Positions 46,343 through 54,227 of a DNA stretch of 64,000 nucleotides are shown here, in pieces. Made by a program: the position numbers and the translations under genes. The DNA is from Carbonactinospora thermoautotrophica (GTDB lineage: Bacteria; Actinomycetota; Actinomycetes; Streptomycetales; Carbonactinosporaceae): the NCBI RefSeq assembly GCF_001543895.1, contig NZ_JYIJ01000013.1, forward strand, positions 232,608 through 296,607, written 5' to 3'. Position 1 is the first letter of the stretch, and the number at the start of each line of letters is the position of its first letter. Below the pieces are notes generated by a model. That model had not been told where the DNA came from, did not search any database, and worked only from the letters and a program-made list of their open reading frames with translations.

Positions 46343-47902
46343 TCACAGGTTCGTGAGCTGGGTCTGCCCGGCCCGCAGCCGGCACAGCTGGATGAAGTGC
46401 TCGGGGTTGAGGAACAGCTCGTTCATCTCGGCCATGTCGTCGATGGTGAGCCCCCGACGGATCAGGTAGTCCAGGTACTGGAACGCGTCCTTGGCCCCGT
46501 ACCCGACGTGGTGCACCCCCACGATCCGGCGGCTGTCCGCGTCGATCACACACTTTTGGAACCCGGTCAGCTCCGGGTGGGTGAACGCGTACAGCATGCT
46601 GCCCTCCGCGCACGGCAGCGGGATCTCCCCCGGGTCCACCCCCGGCGGCGGCATCTGGATCACCACCACGTTCTGGTACCGCTCCCGCGCCTCGGCCTCG
46701 CTCAACCCCACCCAGGTCACCTCGTAGGTGGAGTGCAAGAAGTCCGGGTACTCGGAGAAGTCGAACTCATACGGCTCGCCCATGATGTTCCGCGCCGCGG
46801 TCATCCCGCACTTGCGCGCCTTGAACATCTCCATCGGCGCCCCGATCAGGTCCCCGATCGCGTACACCCCCGGCACCGAGGTCTGCATCCGGGAGTTCAC
46901 CACGATGAACCCCCGCTCGTCGACCTCCACCCCCAGCGCCTCCACGAACGGCGCGGAGTTCGCCCGCTCCCCGGTGCCGATGAACACGAAGTCCGCCGGC
47001 AGCGTCTCCACCGTGCCGTCCGCCAGCCGCACCACCACCCCGGTGGCCCGCCCGTTCCCGACGATCTCCACCGGGTGCGCGCCCTCCAGGATCGTCATGC
47101 CGCGCTTGCGCATCCCGTCGACCACGAACTGGCGCAGGTCCTCGTCCACGTGGTGCAGGCTCTTGGTCCGCATCAGCGGGCTGCGCGACACGATCGTCGT
47201 CGGGCAGCCGGTGGCCTGGAAGAACGACCCGTACTCGATCGCCACCTTCGACCCGCCGATGATCACACACCGGCTCGGCTCGTAGTCCAGCTCCTCCACC
47301 AGGCTGGCGAAGTCGTACACCCCCGGCAGGTCGATCCCCGGGATGTCGGGGTACTCGGTGCGGGCCCCGGTGGCGAGCACCAGGTTGCGGGCGTGGAACC
47401 GCTCCCCGGCCACCTCCACGGTGTGCTCATCGAGCACCGTCGCGGAGGCGTTGAGGATGTACTCCATCCCCAACTGCTCCTTGCTCTGCCAGTTCATGAA
47501 CGAGTGCGCGCTGTTGCGCCCGCTCCGGAACAGCTCCACCAGCTCCAGGATCGAGGCCCGCTTGTCCTCGAACTCCCCGAACCACAACCGGCCCGACAAC
47601 CACCGCGCCAGGTCCAGCTCCCGCGCCGCCTCCGAGAACAGGTGGTGCGGCACGCACGCCTGATGCGGACACGAGCCCCCCAAAAACGGCCACCGGTCGA
47701 TGGTCAGCTGCCGCCCGCCCCGGGCCCGCAGGTACGCCGACCCGAACCGGCCACCGGCCCCACCGCCCACGAAGATCGCATCGAACTCGCGGGAGTCCCC
47801 CCGGTCCACATTCCAGATCGGCTCGTCAAACTCCCCCGCCTCGGCCCGTAGGATGACCTCCTGCCACTCCGCGGCTCGCAACGGCCGTCCCCACACGTCC
47901 AT
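46343..47902 (-). CDS. xecC: 2-ketopropyl-coenzyme M oxidoreductase/carboxylase
   Basis: A 519-residue flavin disulfide oxidoreductase that cleaves 2-ketopropyl-CoM and carboxylates the enolate to acetoacetate, freeing CoM. The redox disulfide is Cys78/Cys83 within PFLGGSCPHQACVPHHLF, almost identical by eye to Xanthobacter 2-KPCC. The usual His-Glu dyad of the family is replaced by Phe497 and His502 (LFLNPEH), matching the Phe501/His506 pair that lets 2-KPCC carboxylate rather than protonate. FAD and NADPH loops (FVGGGAGGRFG, CVIIGGSKVAIEYG) and VGYGAKDAFQYL are present. The ATG follows GGGAGAGG. It leads the operon with the ABC importer. Confidence 0.95.
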   Translation of the reverse strand: MDVWGRPLRAAEWQEVILRAEAGEFDEPIWNVDRGDSREFDAIFVGGGAGGRFGSAYLRARGGRQLTIDRWPFLGGSCPHQACVPHHLFSEAARELDLARWLSGRLWFGEFEDKRASILELVELFRSGRNSAHSFMNWQSKEQLGMEYILNASATVLDEHTVEVAGERFHARNLVLATGARTEYPDIPGIDLPGVYDFASLVEELDYEPSRCVIIGGSKVAIEYGSFFQATGCPTTIVSRSPLMRTKSLHHVDEDLRQFVVDGMRKRGMTILEGAHPVEIVGNGRATGVVVRLADGTVETLPADFVFIGTGERANSAPFVEALGVEVDERGFIVVNSRMQTSVPGVYAIGDLIGAPMEMFKARKCGMTAARNIMGEPYEFDFSEYPDFLHSTYEVTWVGLSEAEARERYQNVVVIQMPPPGVDPGEIPLPCAEGSMLYAFTHPELTGFQKCVIDADSRRIVGVHHVGYGAKDAFQYLDYLIRRGLTIDDMAEMNELFLNPEHFIQLCRLRAGQTQLTNL

Positions 47903-48033
47903 GCCTGCCCTGCCTCTCCCAGTAGCCAACCTTCCGCTCACGCCCTACGGCTGTCGGAAGTATCAGGAACAGGCATCCCACCCCGACATGTCCCCAGGAG
48001 ACGAAGGAACCCCAAGATCTCGCCTATCCAGGA

Positions 48034-48495
48034 CTAGGCGTGTTGTCCGGTGAGGTCAGGGGCGCTGGCGGACGAGGCAGCGAGCAACGACCTGAGCTCC
48101 TCGGGCAGGGATCGGGCCAGATCGGCGAAGATCCCGTCAGGGAGTTCCGCGTGCAGCACCCGGGTGATGGCGTCGGCGTGGCGGGCGGCTTCGTCCATGG
48201 CGAGGTTCGCCTCCTCGGCGATGCGCCGCAAGAACCCCTCGCGCCCGTACTTGGCCGGGGTGTGGGAGGGGGTGTAGTTCTCGTAGAACAGCCCGCGCAC
48301 CAGCAGCGGCAACTGGGCGGCGAAGTCGGCGGCCACATCGGGGGTAACCCGGTCGCGTAGCGCGTGCAGGTACGCGCGCAGGCTGCGCAGCGCGTCGCCC
48401 CGGTCGATGTCGCCGATCTCCTGCACGCACCGGGCAAGCCACCGGTTGGTCTTGTACACGGTGCGGTCGAACGCGTCCAGACCGCTCGCGGGCAC
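48034..48495 (-). CDS. DUF2267 domain-containing protein
   Basis: A 153-residue helical protein with the DUF2267 pattern: ALRSLRAYLHALRDRVTPDVAADFAAQLPLLVRGLFYENY, then FLRRIAEEANLAMDEAARHADAITRVLHAELPDGIFADLARSLPEELRSLL. Function of the family is unknown; members are common in actinobacteria near stress genes. The GTG has a strong GGAGGAG upstream. It begins about 590 bp from the carboxylase operon start and may be unrelated to it. Confidence 0.85.
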   Translation of the reverse strand: MPASGLDAFDRTVYKTNRWLARCVQEIGDIDRGDALRSLRAYLHALRDRVTPDVAADFAAQLPLLVRGLFYENYTPSHTPAKYGREGFLRRIAEEANLAMDEAARHADAITRVLHAELPDGIFADLARSLPEELRSLLAASSASAPDLTGQHA

Positions 48496-48691
48496 GTTCT
48501 CCTCCTTTCGATGTCGTTACCGTCGCCGGACAATCCCCTCAATCCCCTCTCAAATCCCTTACCCACGTGCCGCGCCTCTTCAGCCGAGCCGGCGCCGGCC
48601 GCGCGGTGTTTACCGATCACATCGGCAGGAAACTCCCAGCCTGGACGATGAGGAAGCTGACCCCGAGATCGCCCAAAGGGGGGACGAGGCC

Positions 48692-48904
48692 GTGGCAGCT
48701 CTGTTCCTACTCGCGCTCGCGATCCTTGTCGCAGTCGCGCTCACCGAGATCCGCGTGTACTACAGCCCGGAACGGCAGGTACAACGCTGGCAGCACGCCA
48801 TGCACAAGCTGGGCGAGATCTCCCGCGACGACTACCCGCTTCCACACCCCAGGACCGACGCTCCCGCCGCTGCCCCGTCCGACCGGGTGACCGTGACCGG
48901 TTAG
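48692..48904 (+). CDS. Small membrane-anchored hypothetical protein
   Basis: A 70-residue protein with an N-terminal membrane span (VAALFLLALAILVAVALTEI) and a polar cytosolic tail (YYSPERQVQRWQHAMHKLGE). The GTG start has AAAGGGGGG upstream. A 12-bp hairpin lies downstream. Not recognised; such one-span proteins are frequent in actinomycetes. Confidence 0.6.
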   Translation: MAALFLLALAILVAVALTEIRVYYSPERQVQRWQHAMHKLGEISRDDYPLPHPRTDAPAAAPSDRVTVTG

Positions 48905-49502
48905 GGATTCCTCACGCGGGGTTGCAACCGCGATGAACCGGCGGTGAGCGGTCACCGGCCGGGGCCTTACGCGAGAGGAAAAGCCGGACACGCCCCAGCC
49001 CCTTCACCAGACTTCGGCGGTGACTCCCGGGGCTGGGGCGTGAAGACCCTCCGGTTCTCACCCACCCGGGTATGCCGCGGCCACGAGACCTCCAGCCGTC
49101 GCGAGGAGCGCTGGTCCGCGACGGCGCAGGACCGGGTTCACCTCGACCGAACCGGACCGCCACCGACCGTGCGCCCGACGACCGCCCGCGTCATGGTGCG
49201 TCCGACGGCGCTGGGGCACTCTTCCCCGGACAGGCCTTACCCCGCGCTCGTCCTCACCCGCTTCTTCGGCGTGCCTGAAACGGGTGCCGCGGTTCGTCAT
49301 CCGGCGGCTTCCTCGGCCCGCTCGTCCGCAGGCACCTGTCCGGCACCGTGGGCAGGTCAGCGCTGTCACATCGGCTGCGGGTCATCACCGGCCCGCTCTT
49401 CCGGGTGCTCACCGAGCCCGGCGCCGGCTCGGCCGACGGTCGATCTTCCCGCCGGAGACGCGGGCGATGGCGATCCGGGGGTGCCGGGGGACGCCCACGG
49501 GG
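48905..49502. other. Gene-poor stretch with one hairpin
   Basis: About 600 bp without a supported gene; the open frames here lack ribosome sites and family features. CGCCCCAGCCCC (48991-49002) pairs with GGGGCTGGGGCG (49029-49040), a 12-bp stem that probably terminates the small membrane-protein gene. Confidence 0.5.
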
Positions 49503-50123
49503 TCACAGGTAGGCGGCGTGGCCGGTGTCCTGCTGCGAGGGCGGGTGTTCCCCGGAACGACCCTGGCCGGAAGCGCCCTGCTCGGGAGCGCCCTGGTCCT
49601 TCGCCTCGCCGTTCCGCAGGCTTTGTAGCTGCCGGGCCAGGTTGGCCTGGTGCAAGGCCATCGCCACGTAGACGCCGTGGGAGATGCCGTCCAGCCAACC
49701 CAGCAGCTGGGCATGGGCGACGCGCAGCTCGGCCTGGCTGGGCAGGCCGTGCAGCTTGGGGCGCAGCCGGTCCAGTTCCGCGGCGAGCTCCTCCGGGAGC
49801 AGGCCGGTGAGTTCCTCGCTCACCCGTTCGTACGCCGCCCGCAGCCGCGCCCGGCCCGCCGTGTCGAGGTCCAACTGCTTCAGCTCCGCCAGCAGGTGAC
49901 GCACCATGACCGCGAGCCGGACCAGCTTGTCCGGGTGCGGCACCACCTCGACCTCGGGTTTCTGCGCCGCCTCGACGTCGGACTTCTGCGCCGCCTCGCC
50001 CGCGCGGTCAGCGCGGGTTTCGGCGTGCTGCCGGGCGCCGTGGTCGTTGTCGTCGTAGTGCACGACGATCAGGCCGGAGGGTGAGCGCGTGAGCTGCGGC
50101 CGGTGCGCGTGCGTGCTGGACAT
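49503..50123 (-). CDS. bpa: Bacterial proteasome activator
   Basis: A 206-residue protein of the Bpa/PafE family (formerly DUF2587), an ATP-independent dodecameric ring that opens the 20S proteasome of actinobacteria. The core matches by eye: KLVRLAVMVRHLLAELKQLDLDTAGRARL, ELTGLLPEELAAELDRL, AELRVAHAQLLGWLDGISHGVYVAMALHQANLARQL. The C-terminus ends Ala-Ala-Tyr-Leu, consistent with the proteasome-docking Tyr-Leu end. The ATG follows GGGAGGA. It lies 30 bp after a small gene and near a Clp-fold protease and an Hsp20 gene. Confidence 0.9.
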   Translation of the reverse strand: MSSTHAHRPQLTRSPSGLIVVHYDDNDHGARQHAETRADRAGEAAQKSDVEAAQKPEVEVVPHPDKLVRLAVMVRHLLAELKQLDLDTAGRARLRAAYERVSEELTGLLPEELAAELDRLRPKLHGLPSQAELRVAHAQLLGWLDGISHGVYVAMALHQANLARQLQSLRNGEAKDQGAPEQGASGQGRSGEHPPSQQDTGHAAYL

Positions 50124-50153
50124 CGATCCTCCCCTCTCGATCGTCGCCCTTGG

Positions 50154-50342
50154 TCAGGGCGTCGACGTCTCCACGGCGACCCGAGGCCCCAGTTCGGCCA
50201 GCCGACGGCGGTGACGTTCCAGGTACGGCTCAACCGGATCCTCCCCGTCGGCCATCGCCAGGTCCTCGGGATCGACCGGGCCATCCGCCCCGGTCCGCAA
50301 GATCACCGGCGCCTCCGTCCGGGAAACCACGGTCTGCCTCAT
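50154..50342 (-). CDS. Small hypothetical protein upstream of bpa
   Basis: A 62-residue acidic protein (APVILRTGADGPVDPEDLAM, DPVEPYLERHRRRLAEL). The ATG has a very strong GAGGAGGGAGAG ribosome site. It is on the same strand, 30 bp before bpa, so probably co-expressed. Not recognised. Confidence 0.65.
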   Translation of the reverse strand: MRQTVVSRTEAPVILRTGADGPVDPEDLAMADGEDPVEPYLERHRRRLAELGPRVAVETSTP

Positions 50343-50522
50343 GGCTCTCCCTCCTCGTCGGAGGAGTCACGTCACCGCTGCCGGAGCCGTGGACCGTCCA
50401 CGGCTCCGGGAAAGGCCCTACAAAATGGGACACTTTTGTCCTGGTCAGTGTTCCCAGGCGCGGGCCGGCTGCTGCTCGCGCCGGGCAGGTCCGCCCGCGG
50501 CGCGGCGAGCGGGACTGCGGTG

Positions 50523-51377
50523 TCAACGGCTGGCACCCGGGGTGCGGCGCTCGGCAGGACGCGGCGTCGGCGTGTACGGGACCGGGATGTACTCCACCGA
50601 GGGGCGCCGGCCACGGGGTTGGGGGTAGTACCCCATGAGTACCCGCACCGCATCGGGCAGGTCCGTGCTCACCGGCAGTCCGAGCCCGGCCGCGGTGGTC
50701 GCGTCGATCGGGTAGTCGTGGGTCCACCGGCCTTCGGACAGGGCGGCCGCCACCTCCTCCGCCTTCTCCGCGCTCATGTGCCGGCGCAGCAGCGTCGCGG
50801 CGAAGCTCCGCACCTGCCGCTGGGCCTTGGCGGCGACGTCGGCCAGGATCAGGGTGCGGTCGTCGATCTCGTTGACCTCCTTGCGCTCCACCACTCGCAG
50901 GATCGACGCGGCAGGAAAGTCCCCGATCTGGGGATCGATGGGGCCCAGTACCGCTGAGGGGGCCATCACGATGCGGTCCGCCGCCAGCGCGATCAACGTC
51001 CCCCCGCTCATCGCGTAATGCGGCACATACACCGTCACCGGCGCCGGATGCGCCGCCAGCGCGGCCGCGATCTGTTCAGCGGCCAGCACCAGTCCGCCCG
51101 GAGTGTGCAGCACCAGTTCGAGCGGCACCTCGTCGTCGGTCATCTCGATCGCCCGGATCACGGCCTCGGAGTCGTCGATGTCGATGAACCCGCCGAACGG
51201 GATCCCCAGGAAGGCGAATCCCTCCCGCCGGTGGATCAGCGTGATCACCCGCGATCCGTGCTGCTTCTCCAGCGCCCGGATCGTCCGCGCCCGCTGGGCC
51301 TGCAGCCACCGCTGCTGCAGCGCTGGCTGCAGCGTGGACAGCAACATGAAGATCAACAGGATGTCGAACGGGGTCAC
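50523..51377 (-). CDS. Clp-fold serine protease, SDH family
   Basis: A 284-residue protein with one N-terminal membrane span (DILLIFMLLSTL) and a ClpP/crotonase-like serine protease domain. Marks are RVITLIHRREGFAFLGIPFGG, LELVLHTPGGLVLAAEQIAAAL, VPHYAMSGGTLIALAADRIVM (nucleophile Ser in AMSGG) and VLGPIDPQIGD. The Pro-rich tail is variable. It is likely a membrane-bound peptidase facing the cytosol. The GTG at 51377 follows GGAGGGGG. Its closeness to bpa and hsp20 suggests a protein quality-control neighbourhood. Confidence 0.85.
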   Translation of the reverse strand: MTPFDILLIFMLLSTLQPALQQRWLQAQRARTIRALEKQHGSRVITLIHRREGFAFLGIPFGGFIDIDDSEAVIRAIEMTDDEVPLELVLHTPGGLVLAAEQIAAALAAHPAPVTVYVPHYAMSGGTLIALAADRIVMAPSAVLGPIDPQIGDFPAASILRVVERKEVNEIDDRTLILADVAAKAQRQVRSFAATLLRRHMSAEKAEEVAAALSEGRWTHDYPIDATTAAGLGLPVSTDLPDAVRVLMGYYPQPRGRRPSVEYIPVPYTPTPRPAERRTPGASR

Positions 51378-51563
51378 GCCCGCACCCCCTCCGCGTAGTG
51401 CCAATCTGCCTGTGCCGATCGCGGGCACCGCCCCTAAATCTCCCCCGCGGCTCCTGGCGCTAAAGATGCGTGAAGCGACCCGCCGACGCCGGCCGTGCGG
51501 TTCCCCGCCGCTGCGGTGGCCCTGCGCACGGCCTTGTTCTCAGGAACAGGCAGAAGTGCCGGA

Positions 51564-51712
51564 AACCGGGAATAGCGCGAACAGGCGCGCTGTCATGAAT
51601 GTGCGGAAGCCCCGGGGAGCTTCCGGAAGGACAGCCGGAACACCGGGAACCGGGAATAGCGCGAACAGATGCGCTGTCATGAATACACGGAAGCCACCGG
51701 GAGCTTCCGGAA
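51564..51712 (+). repeat. Two 65-bp direct repeats before hsp20
   Basis: 51564-51628 and 51648-51712 align with few mismatches (84-bp offset). Each contains GGGAATAGCGCGAACAG, CGCTGTCATGAAT and an inverted repeat GGAAGC-8 nt-GCTTCC. They lie 50-200 bp before the hsp20 start and are candidates for a heat-shock operator/promoter array. They do not match the HspR or HrcA consensus. Confidence 0.75.
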
Positions 51713-51761
51713 GTAGCTGTACGTGCCCGACACGAGCAGCTGCGGAAGGAGGTGATCGGTG

Positions 51762-52217
51762 ATGGCGCTTCCGGTACTGCAGCGCGAAACGGCCCTGTGG
51801 GATCCGTTCCGTGAGTTCGCGGATCTCCACCAGCGGATGGGCCAGCTGATGCAGTCGGTGCTCGGCGCGTTCGACGGCGCGATTTCCGCCGCGCCGTGGT
51901 CGCCGCTGGCCGACGTGGAGGAGACCGACGACGCCTACCTGGTCCAGATCGACCTGCCGGGCGTGCGTCGGGACGACGTCACCGTGGAGGTGATCGGCAA
52001 CGAGCTCACCGTCCACGGTGAGGTCAAGGAGCGGGAGCGCACCGGCGTGGTGCGTCACCGCGCCCGCCGCTACGGCCAGTTCGACTACCGGCTGACGCTG
52101 CCGGCCGACGTGGACGCCGACCACGTCTCCGCCGAGCTGGCCGACGGCGTGCTGACGGTGCGCGTCCCCAAGACCGAGGAGGCCAAGCCGCGCCGCATCG
52201 AGATCACCGCTCGGTGA
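51762..52217 (+). CDS. hsp20: Hsp20/alpha-crystallin family small heat-shock protein
   Basis: A 151-residue chaperone with the alpha-crystallin domain: PLADVEETDDAYLVQIDLPGVRRDDVTVEVIGNELTVHGE, YGQFDYRLTLPADVDADHVSAELADGVLTVRVPK, and the C-terminal basic IEI motif (RRIEITAR). It binds unfolding proteins without ATP. The ATG at 51762 is preceded by AAGGAGGTGATC, a perfect anti-SD complement, so very high translation is expected. The duplicated 65-bp segments upstream may confer regulation. Confidence 0.95.
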   Translation: MALPVLQRETALWDPFREFADLHQRMGQLMQSVLGAFDGAISAAPWSPLADVEETDDAYLVQIDLPGVRRDDVTVEVIGNELTVHGEVKERERTGVVRHRARRYGQFDYRLTLPADVDADHVSAELADGVLTVRVPKTEEAKPRRIEITAR

Positions 52218-52752
52218 TCCCACGGCGCGGCCGGGACCACACGTGACTACCTTTCCGAGAGGGGGTGGTCGCGATGATGGTCTTCCCGAGGAGGCTGGAC
52301 CGGGCGTAGCACCCGGCACAAACCCAACCGGAGAAGGCCCGGCTCCGAGTGGTCGCCCCAAGCCGGCACCCCCACCCGGGGAGCCGGCCGGGGAAGGGTC
52401 ACGGCACCCTAGAGCCGCACGGAGCCTGAGCCGATGGTCGGAAGCCCGCTCCGGGACCCATACCCCGCCCACCGGCGAAACCGCTCCCCTCGATCGCGGG
52501 ATCACACCACAGGGCACGGTGGCCGCGGTTCCCGGGCGGGCGGCAGTTTCTTTTTTACTTTCTTTCCCCAGCAGCCGTACGCCGTCTCGTCTTCGCTGCC
52601 GCGCTGGTCCGGTACGGCGAGGAAGGCGGCGTGGATCTCGTAGACGCAGCCGGGCCGATCAGGTACGCCCGGCCGCTGCGTCTGACCGGTAAGCAGCTCT
52701 TTCGCACAAGCCGAACGGGCCGGCCGGTCCCTGGTGTCGCACAGCGGCCGGC
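52218..52752. other. 535 bp without a recognised gene
   Basis: GC-rich, with no frame that has a ribosome site and plausible protein. A TTTCTTTTTTACTTTCTTT tract (about 52549-52567) after a G/C-rich region could be a terminator tail for hsp20. I considered a structured RNA here but see no known family. Confidence 0.4.
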
Positions 52753-53271
52753 TCAGACCGCCCGCGCGGCGCGCGGGCCGGTGGCGTGCTCCAGATAGCC
52801 GGCGAGGTGCTCTTCACGGGTGCCAGCCACCTCAGCGAGGAGGCCGCGCAGCCGGGCGGCGTCTTGCTCGGGCAGGGCCAGCAGCGGGCGGCGCAGCCGT
52901 ACCGACCAGCTGGCCGGGTCGGGGAAGGCGGCCAGCTCGGGGACGAGCGGGGCCAGCTCCACGCCGCCGCCGAACGGGGCCAGCTCCGTCACCCTGATCC
53001 GGCAGCCGGAGGCGAACTCCCGGCCGGCCACGGTCACCGGCGGGTCCAGCACGGTCACCGGCGAGGCCACGGTCGCCCGCGCGATCACCCGGCCCCGGTC
53101 GCGGGTGGGGTTGTTCCACGCGCCCCGGGTCGCGTAGACCAGCAGCTCGTCGCCGGGCTCCAGCCGGGACACCTCGGCGTGACGACGGGCCGGGAAGGCC
53201 ATCCGCTGCTCCCGCAACACCCAGGCGACCGCCTCGCCGTGCCCGAGGATGAGCAGGTACGTGCCGGACAT
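52753..53271 (-). CDS. EVE-like domain protein
   Basis: A 172-residue protein whose start, TYLLILGHGEAVAWVLREQRMAFPARRHAEVSRLEPGDELLVYATRGAWNNP, looks like an EVE/PUA-fold domain. These domains often read modified bases and sit near restriction or RNA-modification genes. The second half (VELAPLVPELAAFPDPASWSVRLRRPLLALPEQDA) fits the same fold. The ATG at 53271 has no strong ribosome site; a GTG at 53280 is possible. The next gene upstream resembles a restriction specificity subunit, which agrees with this reading. Confidence 0.7.
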   Translation of the reverse strand: MSGTYLLILGHGEAVAWVLREQRMAFPARRHAEVSRLEPGDELLVYATRGAWNNPTRDRGRVIARATVASPVTVLDPPVTVAGREFASGCRIRVTELAPFGGGVELAPLVPELAAFPDPASWSVRLRRPLLALPEQDAARLRGLLAEVAGTREEHLAGYLEHATGPRAARAV

Positions 53272-53410
53272 GCCGATCACGTTAGCGGAGTGGGGCGTGG
53301 GTCGCCCCGATGACTGGCCGGCGACCCGCCCGCGTGCTGAGAAGCCGCAGGCATGCGGCGGAGAAACACAGCTTCCGCCGGAGCGAGCCCACGTCGGGAG
53401 CCGCACGGTC

Positions 53411-53965
53411 TCAATCGGCATCGCCGATGCTCAGCACTCCGTGCGCGACGCCTTCGACGACCGCCGAGCCGAGCTGGTCGAGAGCGGACACCTGACGGCG
53501 CAGCGCGGCGAGTCGCCGGTCCAGTTCGGCGAGGAACTCGTCGAGCCGCGCGACCTCCTCGGGACTCAGGGTCGGCAGCTCCAGCTCCCGCAAGGAGACC
53601 CGGCGCACGGTCGATCCGGTGTGGCGGGACGCGTTGCGGGGAGCGGTCAGGAGCCGGGCCAGGACGCGGGGGCGCATCCATGGCGTCGCGGACGTTTGCG
53701 TGATGCGCAGCACTTGGGCCGGGCTGAGCACCACGCTGTCGCCGCGCTCGTCGACCAGCGCGTGGACGCCGTACTCGGCCAGGACGATCACATCGCCTGG
53801 CGCAGTGCGCCTGACGTTCCGGTAGTCGGCGAGGACGTGCGCTGATGGCGCGTTCTCCGACCACGTGCTGCCCCGGCAACTCCCTCTTTCCGATGACGCG
53901 ATACCCCTGCGCTCGGCCAACCACTCTTCCCGCTCTTCCACGGTGCGGCCCCTCCCCGAAACCAC
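53411..53965 (-). CDS. Orphan type I restriction specificity (HsdS)-like protein
   Basis: A 184-residue protein whose C-terminal half (VRRVSLRELELPTLSPEEVARLDEFLAELDRRLAALRRQVSALDQL) is the conserved helical spacer end of HsdS subunits. The first half has the half-TRD pattern GDVIVLAEYGVHALVDERGDSVVLSPAQVLRI. It is half the normal HsdS size, and no hsdM or hsdR gene is near, so it is an orphan or a fragment. The start is uncertain. With the EVE protein downstream it may be a remnant of a DNA-modification locus. Confidence 0.55.
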   Translation of the reverse strand: MVSGRGRTVEEREEWLAERRGIASSERGSCRGSTWSENAPSAHVLADYRNVRRTAPGDVIVLAEYGVHALVDERGDSVVLSPAQVLRITQTSATPWMRPRVLARLLTAPRNASRHTGSTVRRVSLRELELPTLSPEEVARLDEFLAELDRRLAALRRQVSALDQLGSAVVEGVAHGVLSIGDAD

Positions 53966-54227
53966 GGGCGTGCGCTATCGTCGAGCGCGTAAGCCCCGGT
54001 GTTGCCTCTGCTTGCATGCGACCCGGGGCACAGCCTTTTCATGCACGGCCTTACGCGCACGGCTTCGCCGCCCGGTTCGTCGTAACCCGCGGCCGTCCTC
54101 CCCGGCGCGATCCAGGTAGCAAGCACGTGCCGTCTGTGTAAGTAGTAAGCCGGGTTACCAGTGCAGATCGGAGAACGCGCCGTACCGATAGCGCGACGTG
54201 TTCCCGCGCTGGTGGGAGGATCAGGTC

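Noticed and set aside
52218..52752. A group II intron or other known structured RNA
   Set aside because: I looked for a domain V-like hairpin and conserved ends and did not find them; no reverse transcriptase is present.
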